From positions 63,083 through 127,082 of the forward strand of contig CAJJDO010000024.1 in the NCBI GenBank assembly GCA_905183005.1: a stretch of 64,000 nt of DNA, given 5' to 3'. The notes below the pieces were generated by a model, which was given only the letters and a program-made list of their open reading frames with translations, was not told the origin of the DNA and did not search any database. The DNA comes from Paramecium pentaurelia (taxonomy: Eukaryota; Ciliophora; Oligohymenophorea; Peniculida; Parameciidae). Shown piece after piece: positions 11,767-24,292 of the stretch (its first letter is position 1; each line of letters opens with the position of its first letter). The translations under genes and the position numbers were made by a program.

Positions 11767-13242
11767 ATGAATAAGGATATCAACCCCATATAAATCACAA
11801 AACATCAATATTCCCCTTAGATTCAGAAATAGAGTTTGCAATCCCTGAAAATAGTGGTTCCCATTTGCATTATCTTTTCATTGTGTAGCATAGTCATTGC
11901 ATTCATGTGGTACAGTTCTAATGGGTTGACTGAATATTTGCTTTTGGGACTTAATAATGTAATTTGCTAAATAAATTAAAGGTAGCCATATTGATAGTAT
12001 GCATCTTTTCCTTTTATTGGAGTTTAACATTTCAAATAGTAAGAGATGTGATTAATCAGCAAGAAGGATATCCACTATCAACCATTCCTTATTTTCATTC
12101 TCTCTTCACATAAATACTCTGTGCAATCTAAACTGCCTTAGCATTAAGCTTAATTGAATACAATTCATACAATCAATTTATTTTGATACTCCCATTAACT
12201 ATTATAGAAATATTTTTACTTCTTTATCTAGCTAATGTGAGTAGATAATTCAATATTAGAGAATACGGAGTTTAAAGATTGATTGTTTATGCTAGTTCTG
12301 CTATTAATCTAATATTTTTGGCATTTGCAGCTTATTACCTCAAAAAAGTATCAAGTTCATCTAACCTAGGTTATCTCTTAAATTAATTATTAAATGTATT
12401 AGGTTTCAAGTACTAATATTGAAATTTCATTCATCAAAATTATTTTATTGACTTTCTTTCTATTAAATATCCTTGTTGCTATATTTAATGTCAAGAAAAT
12501 TAAAGCTTATTTTGTTACTCTAAGTTACATTGTGATTGGTCTTTGTATCATGGCAGCCTGTGTAAATGGTTTGTTAATCAGAAGAATCCAATCCTTAAAT
12601 TTAGAATTATCTCTACCTAATGGTTGTAGATTTGCTATGTAGACAATATCTGAAATAAGTTTAAAAGATGAATTATAATGCTCATAAAAATACTTAAATT
12701 TAGACCTATCACCATATTTACCTTGTGATTAAGATCAACAATCATATGAATGGGAATCGAATACAAATAACAAATTGGGATGCATAAACTTAAAATGTTG
12801 CAAGGCTGTTTAAAATTATCTATTTAGTCCAATAAATAGTCTTACTATTTGGATTAATTTAATCATTATGATTGGATTAGTTTAATCATTTAATGGAGCT
12901 ATATTATCAGAAAGTACATTTAAAAAATACAAAATGCACATTGTTGGAGATGGTGTAGTCTTTATTGTTTTACTAATATTTGCTGTTTTAGCAGTATGTA
13001 CATACAATTTCACACCTGATTTAGAAATAAGAATTTAACATGCTCTTGTTAAGTAAGAATTATTTACTATTAAAAAATTAGAGAATAATCTGTTTTAAAT
13101 TAAATAACTATTTTACCAACACCTGTATACAAGGATTTTGATAAATAAGAAAAACTTATTGGATTCCATAATTTATAAAGTTGCCAATAAATTACTGCTG
13201 TTATGTTATAAAAAATAAATTTTTAAACCGATAATAATATGA
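11767..13242 (+). CDS. Polytopic membrane protein, 476 aa, unknown family
   Basis: Starts MNKDINPIQITKHQ. Introns at 11959-11981 (23 nt) and 12348-12369 (22 nt) are required and bring the total to 477 codons. Hydrophobic segments recur: IVVPICIIFSLCSIVIAFMW, VAILIVCIFSFYWSLTF, ILPLTIIEIFLLLYLA, ASSAINLIFLAFAAYYL, IILLTFFLLNILVAIF, LSYIVIGLCIMAACVNG, LTIWINLIIMIGLV and VVFIVLLIFAVLAVC, suggesting about eight TM helices. A loop between late helices contains several cysteines (CINLKCCKAV). The C-terminal tail is cytosolic-like and ends FKPIII before TGA at 13240-13242. That TGA overlaps the ATG of the next gene. Transporter or receptor is possible; no signature is recognised. Confidence 0.6.
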
Positions 13243-14489
13243 AGGGGTATAATAATATCATTAATTAGAATTATTTTAGCAATATAAGGCACAAATGGAT
13301 AATTTACTATTCTTAACGAAGAAAATTCATAGGATTTGTCCATTATTGTAGATAATGAATTAACAAAAGAATTTTTCTAAGGCTAAACATAATTACATGA
13401 TAGGATATTGATAAAAGGGAATGTAGAAGAAGCAGAGAAATTCATGAAAAATAATTTATATTTCTGTTCTGATTATCCTTTGAATTCAGATTTTGAAATA
13501 TTAAAAGAATTTTATGAAATCCCAAAAAAAAGAATTTTAGAAGGAGTATCAAAAGAAACATAGAAATTTGCAGATTAGGCATTCAAATTTTATGATATTA
13601 AAGTCACTATTGAAGATGCAACTAATTTTTAATCTATCTCAAATAGTGTAAATTTAATAAATTATTTAGTAAATTTAAATTTATGATGGAAAATTCTTAA
13701 CATAATCTTGTTAAATAATAAAATAATTAGAAAGACCTTTATATGAATTAATTACTGATGAGAATGGAAGTGTTACACTAAATAATCTCAGTTAAGGCAA
13801 TACTTATACAATTATGATATATAAACCAAGTAATTGATATTATAATATTTAGATTATAAAAGGACATGCTCAGTTTTAGATTTATAAAGAAGAATACCAA
13901 AAACTAATTATATATTTAGATTGACTAATGGTATTCAAAAACATTCTGTAAGAGTTATCTTAGAATGGTCATCAAAATAATTAAATCTTGATTTATATGG
14001 AATTTTCAAAATGAATGAACATGCATGTTTGACAGGACCGTTATCAAAAAGTTGTGGTGGAATGGAACATACTTCAATTTCAAAAGAAGATTAACATATT
14101 GAAATATTGGATATAACATAATTAGAACCATATACATATACTTTATTTGTGAAAAGATTTTTAACTAGATAAGAATCCTTAGATTTATTAAAAAAATAGG
14201 GAATAAATCAAGATTGGATTGATTCTGATCCACATATAACTGTATATCTAAATGAATTGAAGTATCCTCTGGTAGAATTTAGATTACCATAAAGTATAAA
14301 TTTAATATATATATATATATAGTAACTAATTAATAAATGGACAAAGTGGATATGACTTGGATGGTATTTTAAATAGATGGTATTCAATCAGATGCTCCTA
14401 ATTCTATACAAAAGATGATTTCTGAAATATCAAATGATGAAATAAAAATGAATACATCATCAAAGAAATCATATTGGCCAAATATCTGA
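13239..14489 (+). CDS. Protein with tandem beta-sandwich-like domains, 384 aa
   Basis: With introns 13247-13268, 13648-13669, 13830-13852 and 14294-14322 removed, the span is exactly 385 codons from MKGIILAIQGTNGQ. About residues 120-180 contain IYDGKF and later ITDENGSVTLNNLSQGNTY, a pattern typical of carboxypeptidase-regulatory/transthyretin-like folds. Further on, SVRVILEWSSKQLNLDLYG with a Cys pair and ILDITQLEPYTYTLFV resembles DUF2135-type domains. Such domains are usually extracellular, yet no clear signal peptide is seen here. The start codon overlaps the stop of the upstream membrane-protein gene (ATGA). It may therefore be the C-terminal part of that gene separated by an unrecognised intron or sequence error; the exact frame arithmetic favours separate models. 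Confidence 0.5.
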
Positions 14490-14586
14490 GATATAATATT
14501 AAAATATTTATATATGATTCTTGATTGAATTTATGAATATAATAACTATGTTTCTAGTTTTTCTTAAAATCAATAAATAAAAATCT

Positions 14587-15378
14587 TCACTCACAAACAA
14601 AATAACAAAATCCATCAATTGAGTAAAGCTGATCATAAAAATCTTGAGCAGGAATGTTCATATTTAAATTTAATCCATTAAATATATAAGTACCTCCTTA
14701 CAATTTTGTACTTAAGGCTTATCCTATTGTTAATTATTAATCTTTCAATTCAATTATAGTTTATAAATGACCTCCTTTTTTAAAATATATTCTAATTGGT
14801 AACTAAATTCTTCCTGTTTTAGGTGATTCAAATATTTTCTTATAATATTTATAGAGATCTTCTTTATTTTCAAAAGACTTTATTTACTTTAATGCCTATT
14901 TCTCATCACTTATTGACATATATTATGTTAAATTTTTTAATGGAGTTCCATATCCTTCATGATTATAACGACCAAAACATGCTTATTTAAGATTAAATTT
15001 GATTTAATTCCTTATTTCATCTTCTAAATCAAGAAAATGTGCTTCTTTTTAATAGATTAATTATAAATCAATAGGTATGAATGTATCGTCACTTTTATAT
15101 AAATCAACTAATAATCCAAAAGGTATTTAGTATGGTAATAGAACATCTTTGTATAGAAAAGAAATTTGATTAATTTTATTAACTTAAGGAGAAAAGGAAT
15201 CAAAATGCTAATATTTTAATGCATATATTAGTACATCATAGATTTATTGGTAATAGAAGAGTAAATAATGTTATCTATATATCATGAGATACATAGGTGG
15301 TATATTACTCTTTTAGAGTTCTACTTTGACAGCAACTCTCATATTCCAGATTTCTTTCTAATATTGTTAAGAATTCAT
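14587..15378 (-). CDS. ATG5: Autophagy protein ATG5
   Basis: Intronless, 263 aa, from MNSQQYQKEIWNMRVAV to FCYFVCE. ATG5 is conjugated to ATG12 and, with ATG16, directs lipidation of ATG8 on the forming autophagosome. Matching features: the N-terminal IW...VAVKVEL strand with PPMYLMIYRQHYLL (the ubiquitin-like UblA domain), IPFGLLVDLYKSDD in the position of the family PIGLLYD motif, a helical middle, and the second Ubl domain beginning GRIQLPIRIYFKKGG. A lysine for ATG12 attachment cannot be assigned with certainty by eye. Length is near the usual 260-300 aa. The start faces a plus-strand gene 86 bp away. Confidence 0.8.
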
Positions 15379-15464
15379 TCTTATAAAATAATTAACAAAT
15401 AAATATTTCATTTATTTTAGTGTGATAAGTAAACATTTTTTTTATTTCTATATTTTAAATAATC

Positions 15465-15854
15465 ATGTAACCTTCAGTTTTAAACACATCTAACTCATCA
15501 TTTCGATTGATTAAAAGTAAAATAGTTAAAAGAACAATATGTCATGGAGCATGCATAGAAGAATAAGATAGTAAGTTGTAATTAAATAAATCTAAAAAAT
15601 ATAATGGCATTGAAAGCACATATAGTACTAAAAATATATCCACTTATTTAAATGAAGATAATAATAAATATAGATAACCAAAATTTAAGCCAACATTAGA
15701 TTAAGATGCAGCAAAAAGGTTTTCTTTTTTTCATATGAGATAAAAAAGCAGTGATAAATTTCAAATTTAATAAACCAAAATAGTAACATAATAAGTTGTT
15801 GCTGAATTAAGATCTACTCTAAATAGAGTTCGTTCATCTAAATCAATTATTTGA
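15465..15854 (+). CDS. Small basic hypothetical protein, 129 aa
   Basis: Intronless frame from MQPSVLNTSNSSFRLIKSK to TGA at 15852-15854. It is Ser/Lys/Gln-rich with a central KPTLDQDAAKRFSFFHMRQ and a C-terminal ELRSTLNRVRSS. No domain recognised. It lies head-to-head with ATG5. Continuous frame with many Gln stops-reassigned codons and reasonable composition support it moderately. Confidence 0.5.
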
Positions 15855-16153
15855 AATATCATTTTATTATTTGCTAATTATCAATAGATATTTATCAATA
15901 TTTCCATTTTTAAAAGGAATATTAAATGGTTATATTAATATTATTAACTAATTTATACTCATAAAATATAGAATATTGATGATGATTCATTCTCTCTAAC
16001 ATTATCAATATCTCCTTATTTTCTACCTTTACTCTTCCATAATAAAAATACCAATAGTAATTTTAAAAAAAAAGAAGTAGAATTCAAGAATTCAAGAAAT
16101 ACCATGTTATTGGATAGTATTCCTAAAAGTATTCTTAGGATTCTCTTGAAAAA

Positions 16154-16445
16154 ATGTTGAAACCAACATTAAAGTATTTATTATTCATTCTATATATTTA
16201 TAAAGTGCTCTAGTTAAACATCTGAATAATTAAAAACATTAACATTATTTTATATTTCAGAAAACCATCATAGACAACTATTCTTTATTAAAAAAGAACT
16301 CTAAGATGATAATAAAGTATTTGCATTTCAATCTTAAAAGATGGTAATCAAAATATTATATATGCAACAATGTAAAATGAAACCTTCATTTTAGATATAA
16401 TGTAAATTCTTTTATTTTGATTAATCAGAACTTTTTTCTAAATGA
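16154..16445 (+). CDS. Uncertain small gene (3' part better supported)
   Basis: Two consensus introns, 16174-16205 (32 nt) and 16372-16394 (23 nt), join three exons into 78 aa from MLKPTLNALVKHLNNQ to DQSELFSK. The same frame is open upstream to about 15990 without an ATG, reading charged helical sequence (SRIQEFKKYHVIGQYSQ), so the real start may lie further 5' beyond an A9 run at about 16065-16073 where frames change. The 15855-16153 stretch is otherwise unassigned. I cannot name a family. Confidence 0.3.
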
Positions 16446-16885
16446 GATTAAAGATTTATAAATTGCTTGAAAATCCCATTCTCAAATGTTGTTGTGTAAT
16501 TACAAGTGTTGTGTAATTACAAATATTTCTTTGAATATGATTACATACAAATATATACAGTTTATTTTTCTTCTATTCAATTTATCATAATCTTGTCATG
16601 TAAATTTATATGTAGATATATGTTAAACAGTTTGTCTTTCTTAAAGCAATCTATATCAATTTGTGGTTTAATCAATTATAGATGTATAAGATGTTTATTA
16701 TCTTTAATTTAACTTGTTTGTTTGATAACAATTACAGAATTAAGTAATAATAAAATAATCATATTGTTATTCTTAGAATTATTTGGAATATGAGAAGACT
16801 TATAAAGAGATGATCATCAGAATTTTAGAATTTTAAGAAAAAAAGAGTATTATAAATAAAAATTACTTGAACTGCTAATAAAAAA
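16446..16885. other. Intergenic region without convincing gene
   Basis: About 440 bp upstream of the FYVE gene. A plus-strand 68-codon frame at 16506-16712 has no coding character beyond being open. A short direct repeat lies at 16491-16522. Confidence 0.4.
16491..16522 (+). repeat. Direct repeat of a 15-bp unit
   Basis: The unit gttgtgtaattacaa occurs at 16491-16505 and again at 16508-16522, a 17-bp period. It lies in the intergenic stretch before the FYVE gene. Function unknown. Confidence 0.7.
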
Positions 16886-18687
16886 ATGAAATAATTTATA
16901 ACCTTTATCAATATTCCTGAAGTGCGTGGAAAAATTCCAAAATGTCAAATCTGTTAGAAAAGTTTTAGTTTTACAACTAGAGAACATCAATGCAAAAGGT
17001 AAGAATAAAACATAATGCAGATGTTTAAGAGCTGTATGTGAGGGATGTTCTCCATTCAAGATTAACCATATTAAAAAAGATGGTAAAGAATCCACAAAAC
17101 CACATCGAATGTGTAAAATCTGTAAAGAGGTATATGGAAGTCTAATTCAAGGAATCAGAGTAAATAAAGAATTTTGTGGAGTAGAATCATATTGCTTATG
17201 GAGTTGACACTTTATCAAAATAATGGTTGGGAGGTACTCTAAGTTAGCAAGATTATAAGAATGCTCGTGAGAGCGCTAAAATAAGATTTGATAAAACAGA
17301 AATAAGTGGTTTTGACAATATTAACTATTCTTTAAAAGAATTTTATTATCTTGTAGGCAAAGACAATTAAAAATTATAGAATGTTTGTTTAACATTTTGT
17401 TCAAAGAATCCAGAAGTGTAATTTTCAGCAGAATTAGTATGTTTAGCCAATTTTCTATTATGTTTTTCATCAGAAGCATCAACTTATCAATTATTAACAA
17501 TAATATACAAATAGAAACCTCTTGATGAATGCATAGTAAGTATATTAACTTATTGTGTAAAAGGATATGGTCTAGGAGAGGATGAAAAATAATTGTTGAA
17601 ATAATTCTTACAAAGTAGATTAAAGAGATATTTAATAACATATTCAATCAACTTATTTAATTTCGATACTACTCTATTTCTAATAACATAATTAATTAAG
17701 AAATATGATTCATTTATTAAAGGACTATCTGCAATATTTATATTGGCTAGTACTCAATTAAAGAATACTAATCATGAAGATCTTGAATTATGGATATTAA
17801 GGAATGTAAGAAGAAAAGATGCAGAAAATAAATTAAATTCTATGCAAATGCCTACACCTAAATAAGAAATAGAAAGTAGAGATACATCTTAATCAGTTAG
17901 AAGTATTGCATTTTCAATGATTGAATAATAAGATTAATCTTAAAATAATGAATTAAAAGCTGAAATATCTAATTTAAAATTATAACTTGCATTAAAAGAT
18001 AATGAAATTGAAAGTTATAAATTTTAATTATAACAAATGTAATCTCCAGATGACTCAAAAAAAGATAAATATATCCAATAAAAAAATGATGAAATTGCTA
18101 TTCTATTAGCTAGAGTTGATGCTTTAACTTTAGAAAATAAATAATTATCTAAGAAAGAATCTAGTTATTTAAATTAGAATTCATTATAAGCAGAATAATA
18201 AAAAATTATTTAAGAATAACAATAATAGATTGAACGTTTAAAGACAAAATTAAAAGATACTACATTTGAAAATAGAGCAATGTCAATGTCATTAGCTACT
18301 AGTGCATAGAGTATTATGTCTGGCAAAGAAGTATAAGATTTAAAATAATAACATGAAAACGAAAAATAATAATTATTTGATTAAATTCATACTTTAGAGT
18401 AAAATAAAGCATAACTTCAACGTATTATAGATTCATAAAAACAATTGAATTAAAGAGTAGTTGATTATATAAGCTCTATGACCATTAATACTAATGTTAT
18501 AGAATTGTCAATCAAACCTCCTTTGGAGAGAAGTACTAAAAACGATAATGAAGATTATAAGTTCCTTATTGATACTAAAAATCAGCAAAATCAAATATTG
18601 AAATAATTGCTTATGGCAAATCAGTAATAAATACAAGAACTTAATAGTAAGCTCAAGGATATTAAATAAATGATTTATTCATAATGA
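16886..18687 (+). CDS. FYVE zinc-finger coiled-coil protein, 585 aa
   Basis: Starts MKQFITFINIPEVRGKIP; an in-frame TGA at 16868-16870 fixes this ATG as the first. Introns 16999-17020 and 17160-17181 (22 nt each) are needed, and the span is then 586 codons. Residues 15-70 form a FYVE-type finger: CQICQKSF, TTREHQCKRC, AVCEGCS and MCKICKE give four Cys pairs with the basic R-E-H-Q-C-K-R motif that binds PI3P on endosomes. Residues 90-270 are a helical domain without a clear match. Residues 300-585 are strongly coiled-coil and Gln-rich. This suggests an endosomal tether or effector similar in plan to EEA1, but smaller. Its TGA is only 15 bp before the next start codon. Confidence 0.8.
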
Positions 18688-18702
18688 AATTATATAATAT
18701 TA

Positions 18703-21700
18703 ATGAAAAAGAAGGAATAAATCAATCAAATTGTCAATTCTCTGAAATATAAATTCTTCAAGTAATCCTGTGTCTATATAGAGTTGTATACCTTATATTG
18801 AAAACATGGTCAGATTATAGATGGCTAACAATTCTATTGTGCTTGATTTAATATCTACAATATACTTATTTAAATTTTGGACTCAAAGTTTAATATGTAT
18901 GGTAAAATAAAGCCTACAGTGACTTGATTAATCTATTAATAAAGTATAATTTTTATTTATCTAGATATTTTACAATAACAATATCTGTCAAGAATATTGG
19001 AATCCAAAATTATTTGTCAGTGTTTTATATTTGTTTTGGATTAATTGTCCTGAGCATCTTATTAATCATGCTTCTAGCTTTTGTTATCAAGAATTAAAAG
19101 TTATAAAAACCACCTTTGTTATTACTCAAATTCATACTGAAAATTATTCTAACAATAGGTTTTTGGCCAATAGTGAGAATGCAATTTGGTTTATTAGCAT
19201 GTGAATATAATAAATAAGGAATATATGTGATGATGTTTGAGTAATCATAAGAATGTTGGACTTCAGAATATTATATTCATGCTGTTGTAGCCATAATAGG
19301 TTTAATTGTCACATTATTGTTTTCTGTTCTTATGGCTTTTATAACATATGAATCCAGAAACACTAATTAAGATGCTAGTGCTATGAGAAATGGTAGATCA
19401 TATAGTATATTACTTGTATACATATTTGTATAAATTATGGTTTATCAATTATTGCCTACACCTGAATATACTATAATCATAATTTTTGTATTCCTTATTG
19501 GTAGTTCTTATATTTTCATAAGTACTCACCTTGAATAACCTTATTATGATAATGTTATACAGAAAATATGGTCTATTTCATCTGCTGTCAATTTGTGGAC
19601 TATTATAATGATGTTTTATTCCTATAAATTTGATGGTTAAACATTTTAAAAGACTGTATAAGCATGGTTAATAGGAATTCCATTAATTATTGGTATTTTG
19701 GCATTTAGATAATAAAAAACTGTAGATTTATTTGTAGCCAATTTAAAAAAGTTTAAAAATGGAATGTAAATCATCCTTTTATGTGAATATCTAGTTTTCC
19801 TAATGAAAAGATCAGAAAAATGTTAAAGATCTCAATTACTACTAGATAGTTATATTGAATTACATAAGGAAATTTGTGATCGACCTGATTGTAGTGTAAA
19901 ATAAAAGATAGAATTAGCTAATAAATTCAAAGAAAATCCAATTTATACTGATAGAAATCATATTATTATTGAATTGATTATTTAAATATATCATGAAGGA
20001 ATAAAGAAATTTCCAGATGACACTCCTTTAAGATTAAGTTATATCTATTTTCTCTTTAATTAATAAAGATCCTATTCTATAATAATGATAGAATTAAATC
20101 AAGCAATGGATTTTAAACCAACTTTAGATTATGAGTTTCATATTTTCAGATATAAAACTATTATTGAAGAAGAATCAGAAAAAAATGCTGAATTATTTGA
20201 TACAGCAAATTAATTAAATTAAACAAAAGAATTTATTGAATATTTAGAAATAGTTACTTTGAAAGTTGTTGAATTTTGGAGTGCATTATCAGAAGAAGTT
20301 CCAGATATGAGTAAATTAATGGTTTATGGATTTAAAATTATTAAATTATAAGAGGAAATTGATTATAAATGGAATAAACTTTAAGATAATAAATCTTTAA
20401 AACTTTATAATTATTTATCTAGATTTTATTAATTAGTATTAGATGATTAAGAATAAGCAGATAATTATTAATAATTATATTGGACTCTTTAAAAAACTAA
20501 ATAACAAGAATTAAGTGAATTGGAGGAAATTTGTAATTAATCTACTCCAACTTTAGTGGCTTCAGCATAATTTTAAAAAGTTAATATTTATGCAGTTAAT
20601 AAGTCTTTTTGTAGTTTGTTAGGATTTTCAAAAGCAGATTTAATTGACAGATCTATTAATTAAATAATCCCAAATATGTAATATCTGATTTAAATTTTAG
20701 TTTTATTGAAAAGCATGATTAATGCCTAGAGCTATTTATAGAGAATAAGGCAAGATACTCTAAAGATTTTATTACATAAAGTGTATATTTATTAACAAAG
20801 AGTAATTATATTTTACCTATATTCTCTACTGTAAAATTATTGTAAGCTCAAAATAATTAATTATTTTTTATAGCTTAATATTAATAATCATTTAGTCCTA
20901 AATAATTATGTTATTTATTATTAGACATAAAAGGTTATATTGAACACATTTCTAGTTCTTGTATATCATACTTAAGATTAGATATTCAAAGAATTAAAAT
21001 GAGAAAAATTAATATCAAAGAATTATTTCCTGATTTTCATTAAAGAAAAGATGAATTTTTATCTAAAAGTGGAGCTAAATTATATATAAAGTCTCATGGA
21101 ATGAAATATAGTACTAAAACTGTAGATACAACTTTAAGTTGTTATGATTAAATAGAATTTCAATGTTATTTGTCTTATATATAATTTCCATGTTTAAAAG
21201 ATAGTAACAAATATGGAATGGCCATTAAATTAGAATAACTTAAGATTAATAATGTTGAATCTCCATGTATGAATTTGCTTCCTATTTAATAAAAAAGAAC
21301 TAAATTTCCTGTTTTTCAATATATTCCACCGACTGTTTATTATATGGATTATTTGAGTTTGACTTAGATTGAAGAATCAATTAATAATAGTCATGTTGAA
21401 GAAAATGCATCAAAAATATCAAAGATTGCTGATTATTTTTTAATGGCAAAGAAAATGACATAATCTATCAAACATGTTTTAAATTATGAGGATGGTATTA
21501 AAACAAAAAGATTATGGGATAATCAAATAATAGACATATAAGATAATAATAATGAAGATTCAGAAGAAATAGAAGAGGATGATAATGAATAAATGAAAAA
21601 ATCATAAAAATAAGAAAAAGAAATTGAAATCTAAGAATTTTAACATTATTTCAAATTATTTTAATCTAAATCATCTATCAAAAAGCTTTTAATTAATTCA

Positions 21701-23546
21701 CATATTTCAAAGACTTTAAAATTAACTAATCTATTTATTTAAATCTCTTTATTCATACTTTATACATCAGGATTAATTGTTTTTACATTTAATTTGAATG
21801 ATGACACTAAAGTTTCAAGTATGATCTTCAATTTAAGTTTAACTAACAAACGTTTATCTAGTTGTTTAATGATTAATGCTGTTTTATAAGATCTTAAATT
21901 AATTAGATTTGGTGAAATTAGTAATATGAGAATGGATCTTGATGAATTTTTTACTTATAATTTAAAATTATTAGATTAGGAAATAGATGAACTTATTTCA
22001 ATTCATTCATAATTAAGTATCATTGATACATATATAAATGAGGAATATCAAATCTATGAAACAATCTATTTCACTTAAAATGTAAAATTGTTTTCATCAG
22101 ATGGAACCAGTTAGAATTATACTTACAAAGAAGCAATAGATTAACTTATAGCTAAAGCAATCTAATTGAATTAAAATTAAATTTCCTTATTTGATGATTC
22201 AAATGTTGACTACTTTTACTACAATTACAATATCTTAAATTCAATAATTCAAAGTTATTAAATTCCATTGAATTATTTATATTATTCAATTAAATCAGTA
22301 GCTGAAAATTCACTTGATAATAAAATAGCCTTTTTAATATTACAAACTTTTATTTAATTTATTACATATCTTTTAATAGCAATTTATTTGATTCATTTTA
22401 GTAGATAACTTCAATAAATATATTTATTTTATTTTGAAATTAATGAATAAAATATTCAGAAGGTAATCTAAAATTGTGAAAAATTCTTATCTATTTTAAA
22501 TGTTGGAGATGATGAAGTGGTATTATATCTAATCTTTAATTTAGGATGAGGAATATGATGAAAATTTATAACATCATAATCATGAAAAAGAAGAAATAAA
22601 AATGTTGAATAAGAAAACTAAAAAAGTTTGGAAAAATAGTAATGCAAAATTTAAGAAATTAATGATAACAGCATTCTTTATTTTTTTAAATCTACAAGTC
22701 TACTTTGTATATCAATATTACTCAGCCCAATAAGTTGTTGAAGATACATATTATTTATGTCCCATTTTGAATACTACATCTCTATTGGAATCATAATATC
22801 GTCTAGGAGATAATGCTATTAGAGAATATATTTTGAATCCCAATTAGAATATATTTAGTACATCTCCTTAAACATTTATTTAATCTTATTTAGTTAAGTT
22901 GTAAGATGTAAATGCAGAAATGCAAACTAAATTTACTCAAAATGTTGATTTATTTTAACAAGATTTTATTAATGTATTTCAATAATTATACATTTAAAAC
23001 CCTTGTCCTCTTTTAGGATAGTTATAAAATTTTATTAATGAAGATTATTGCAATACTATATTAGATGGTACAGTTTCTGAGGGATTATCAATTGGTTTAA
23101 CTAAATTTTATGAAAATCTAAGAATTTTATTAATAGATTATGAATTGTAAAGATAATAAAATTAAACAGAGATATAAAATTAATATTATGGAATATTATT
23201 ACTTAGTACTAATTTTAGTTTAGAGATAAGAGTTATGTAAAAGATTATCATTAGATACACTTAAAGATATTTGATTGAAAAGTTAGAAAAAAGTATTAGC
23301 GATTCTTTCAATAATTTATCAATTACTAGAGGGACTCTTTTTATTTGTTTCACATTTTATATTTTTATTATTTCATTTTTTTTATGGATTCCTAGTAATA
23401 CATCATTGATTAAATCTATGCAAAAAAGTAGAACTCTTTTGTTACTTATGCCTATGCAAATATTAACAAAGTAATATTATAATTTATATATATTATATAG
23501 TTCAACTCCGATTAGAAGATACTTAAGAGCTGTACTAAAAAATTGA
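18703..23546 (+). CDS. Large TmcB-like multi-TM protein with PAS domain, about 1,580 aa
   Basis: Introns 18762-18781, 18944-18964, 20678-20700 and 22520-22544 give 1,585 codons; a further 3n GT/AG segment of 30 nt follows ACAAA near 23471. The N-terminal 330 residues hold around eight TM helices (for example YLSVFYICFGLIVLSILLI and AVVAIIGLIVTLLFSVLMAF). Then comes a helical region (LRLSYIYFLFNQQRS, NQAMDFKPTLDYEFHIFRYK) typical of the tiny macrocysts B/C family, known from Dictyostelium and greatly expanded in ciliates. A PAS-like domain follows (NIYAVNKSFCSLLGFSKADL). More TM helices lie in the C-terminal third, around LFIQISLFILYTSGLIVF and IAFLILQTFIQFITYLLIAI. Role is probably sensory or regulatory. 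ALG14 starts 11 bp after its stop. Confidence 0.75.
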
Positions 23547-23557
23547 TTAATATATTT

Positions 23558-24226
23558 ATGTTAACATTATCAATTTTAATATTACTATTGATATATGTTG
23601 GATTAAGATTCTGCATAGCTTCCAAATACAATTAAAAATACAATATGCTTATTTTATTTGGATCAGGTGGACATACTTATGAAATGTTAATGACATTAAA
23701 GAATTATGATTTCCAAAAAAAATGTTAGAATTTATATTTTATGCATTCCTTTGCTGATACTTAAGAACCATTAAGAGTAGCTAAGTTTATAGAAGACAAC
23801 AAGGTATAAAGAACTCATAATATAAAAAGATTGCTTTACCAAAAGTAGAATGGATTACAATTCACAGAAGTAGAAAAGTTAAATAATCATATTTATCTTC
23901 AATAATAACAACAATCAAGGCAACACTGCATACATTTTTAATATTATTGAGATTCAGAGATTTAGATATTTTTATAACTAATGGTCCTGGGACATGTATA
24001 CCAGTAGTGATTGTTTTGATTGCACAATATGTAATACATAATTAGATAGTAGATATTATTTATTAGAAAAAGATGCAAGATTTTGTTTATAGAGAGTTGG
24101 TGTAGAGTAGAAAATTTATCTTTGAGTGGAAAATTATTATATTGGTTTAGTGATAGATTTGTAGTGAATTGGGAATCTTTGTGTAAGAAATACAAAAGAG
24201 CTACTTTTGTTGGTAATTTAATTTGA
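23558..24226 (+). CDS. ALG14: ALG14, membrane anchor subunit of UDP-GlcNAc transferase
   Basis: 206 aa with introns 23804-23829 (26 nt) and 24031-24052 (22 nt). ALG14 anchors ALG13 to the ER and together they add the second GlcNAc to dolichol-PP-GlcNAc in N-glycan synthesis. Diagnostic motifs: one N-terminal TM helix (LSILILLLIYVGLRFCI), FGSGGHTYEM, HRSRKVKQSY, TNGPGTC and FIESWCRVENLSLSGK. Length is close to the family norm. The start is clear because the TM anchor begins directly at this ATG. The upstream stop is 11 bp away, an unusually short gap for same-strand genes. Confidence 0.95.
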
Positions 24227-24292
24227 GTATAATAATTAAATTGCTGGATTTCATTTGATATATATTTGTTTAATAAAATAAAAAAATAACTG

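Noticed and set aside
13240..13242. In-frame TGA as stop-codon readthrough or selenocysteine inside one long gene
   Set aside because: A separate downstream model with a consensus 22-nt intron (13247-13268) fits the frame exactly, so recoding is not needed. Left as an open question in the findings rather than annotated.
14305..14322. TA dinucleotide run as a microsatellite feature
   Set aside because: It forms the 3' part of a 29-nt intron (14294-14322) whose removal gives a better C-terminus; not reported as a separate repeat.
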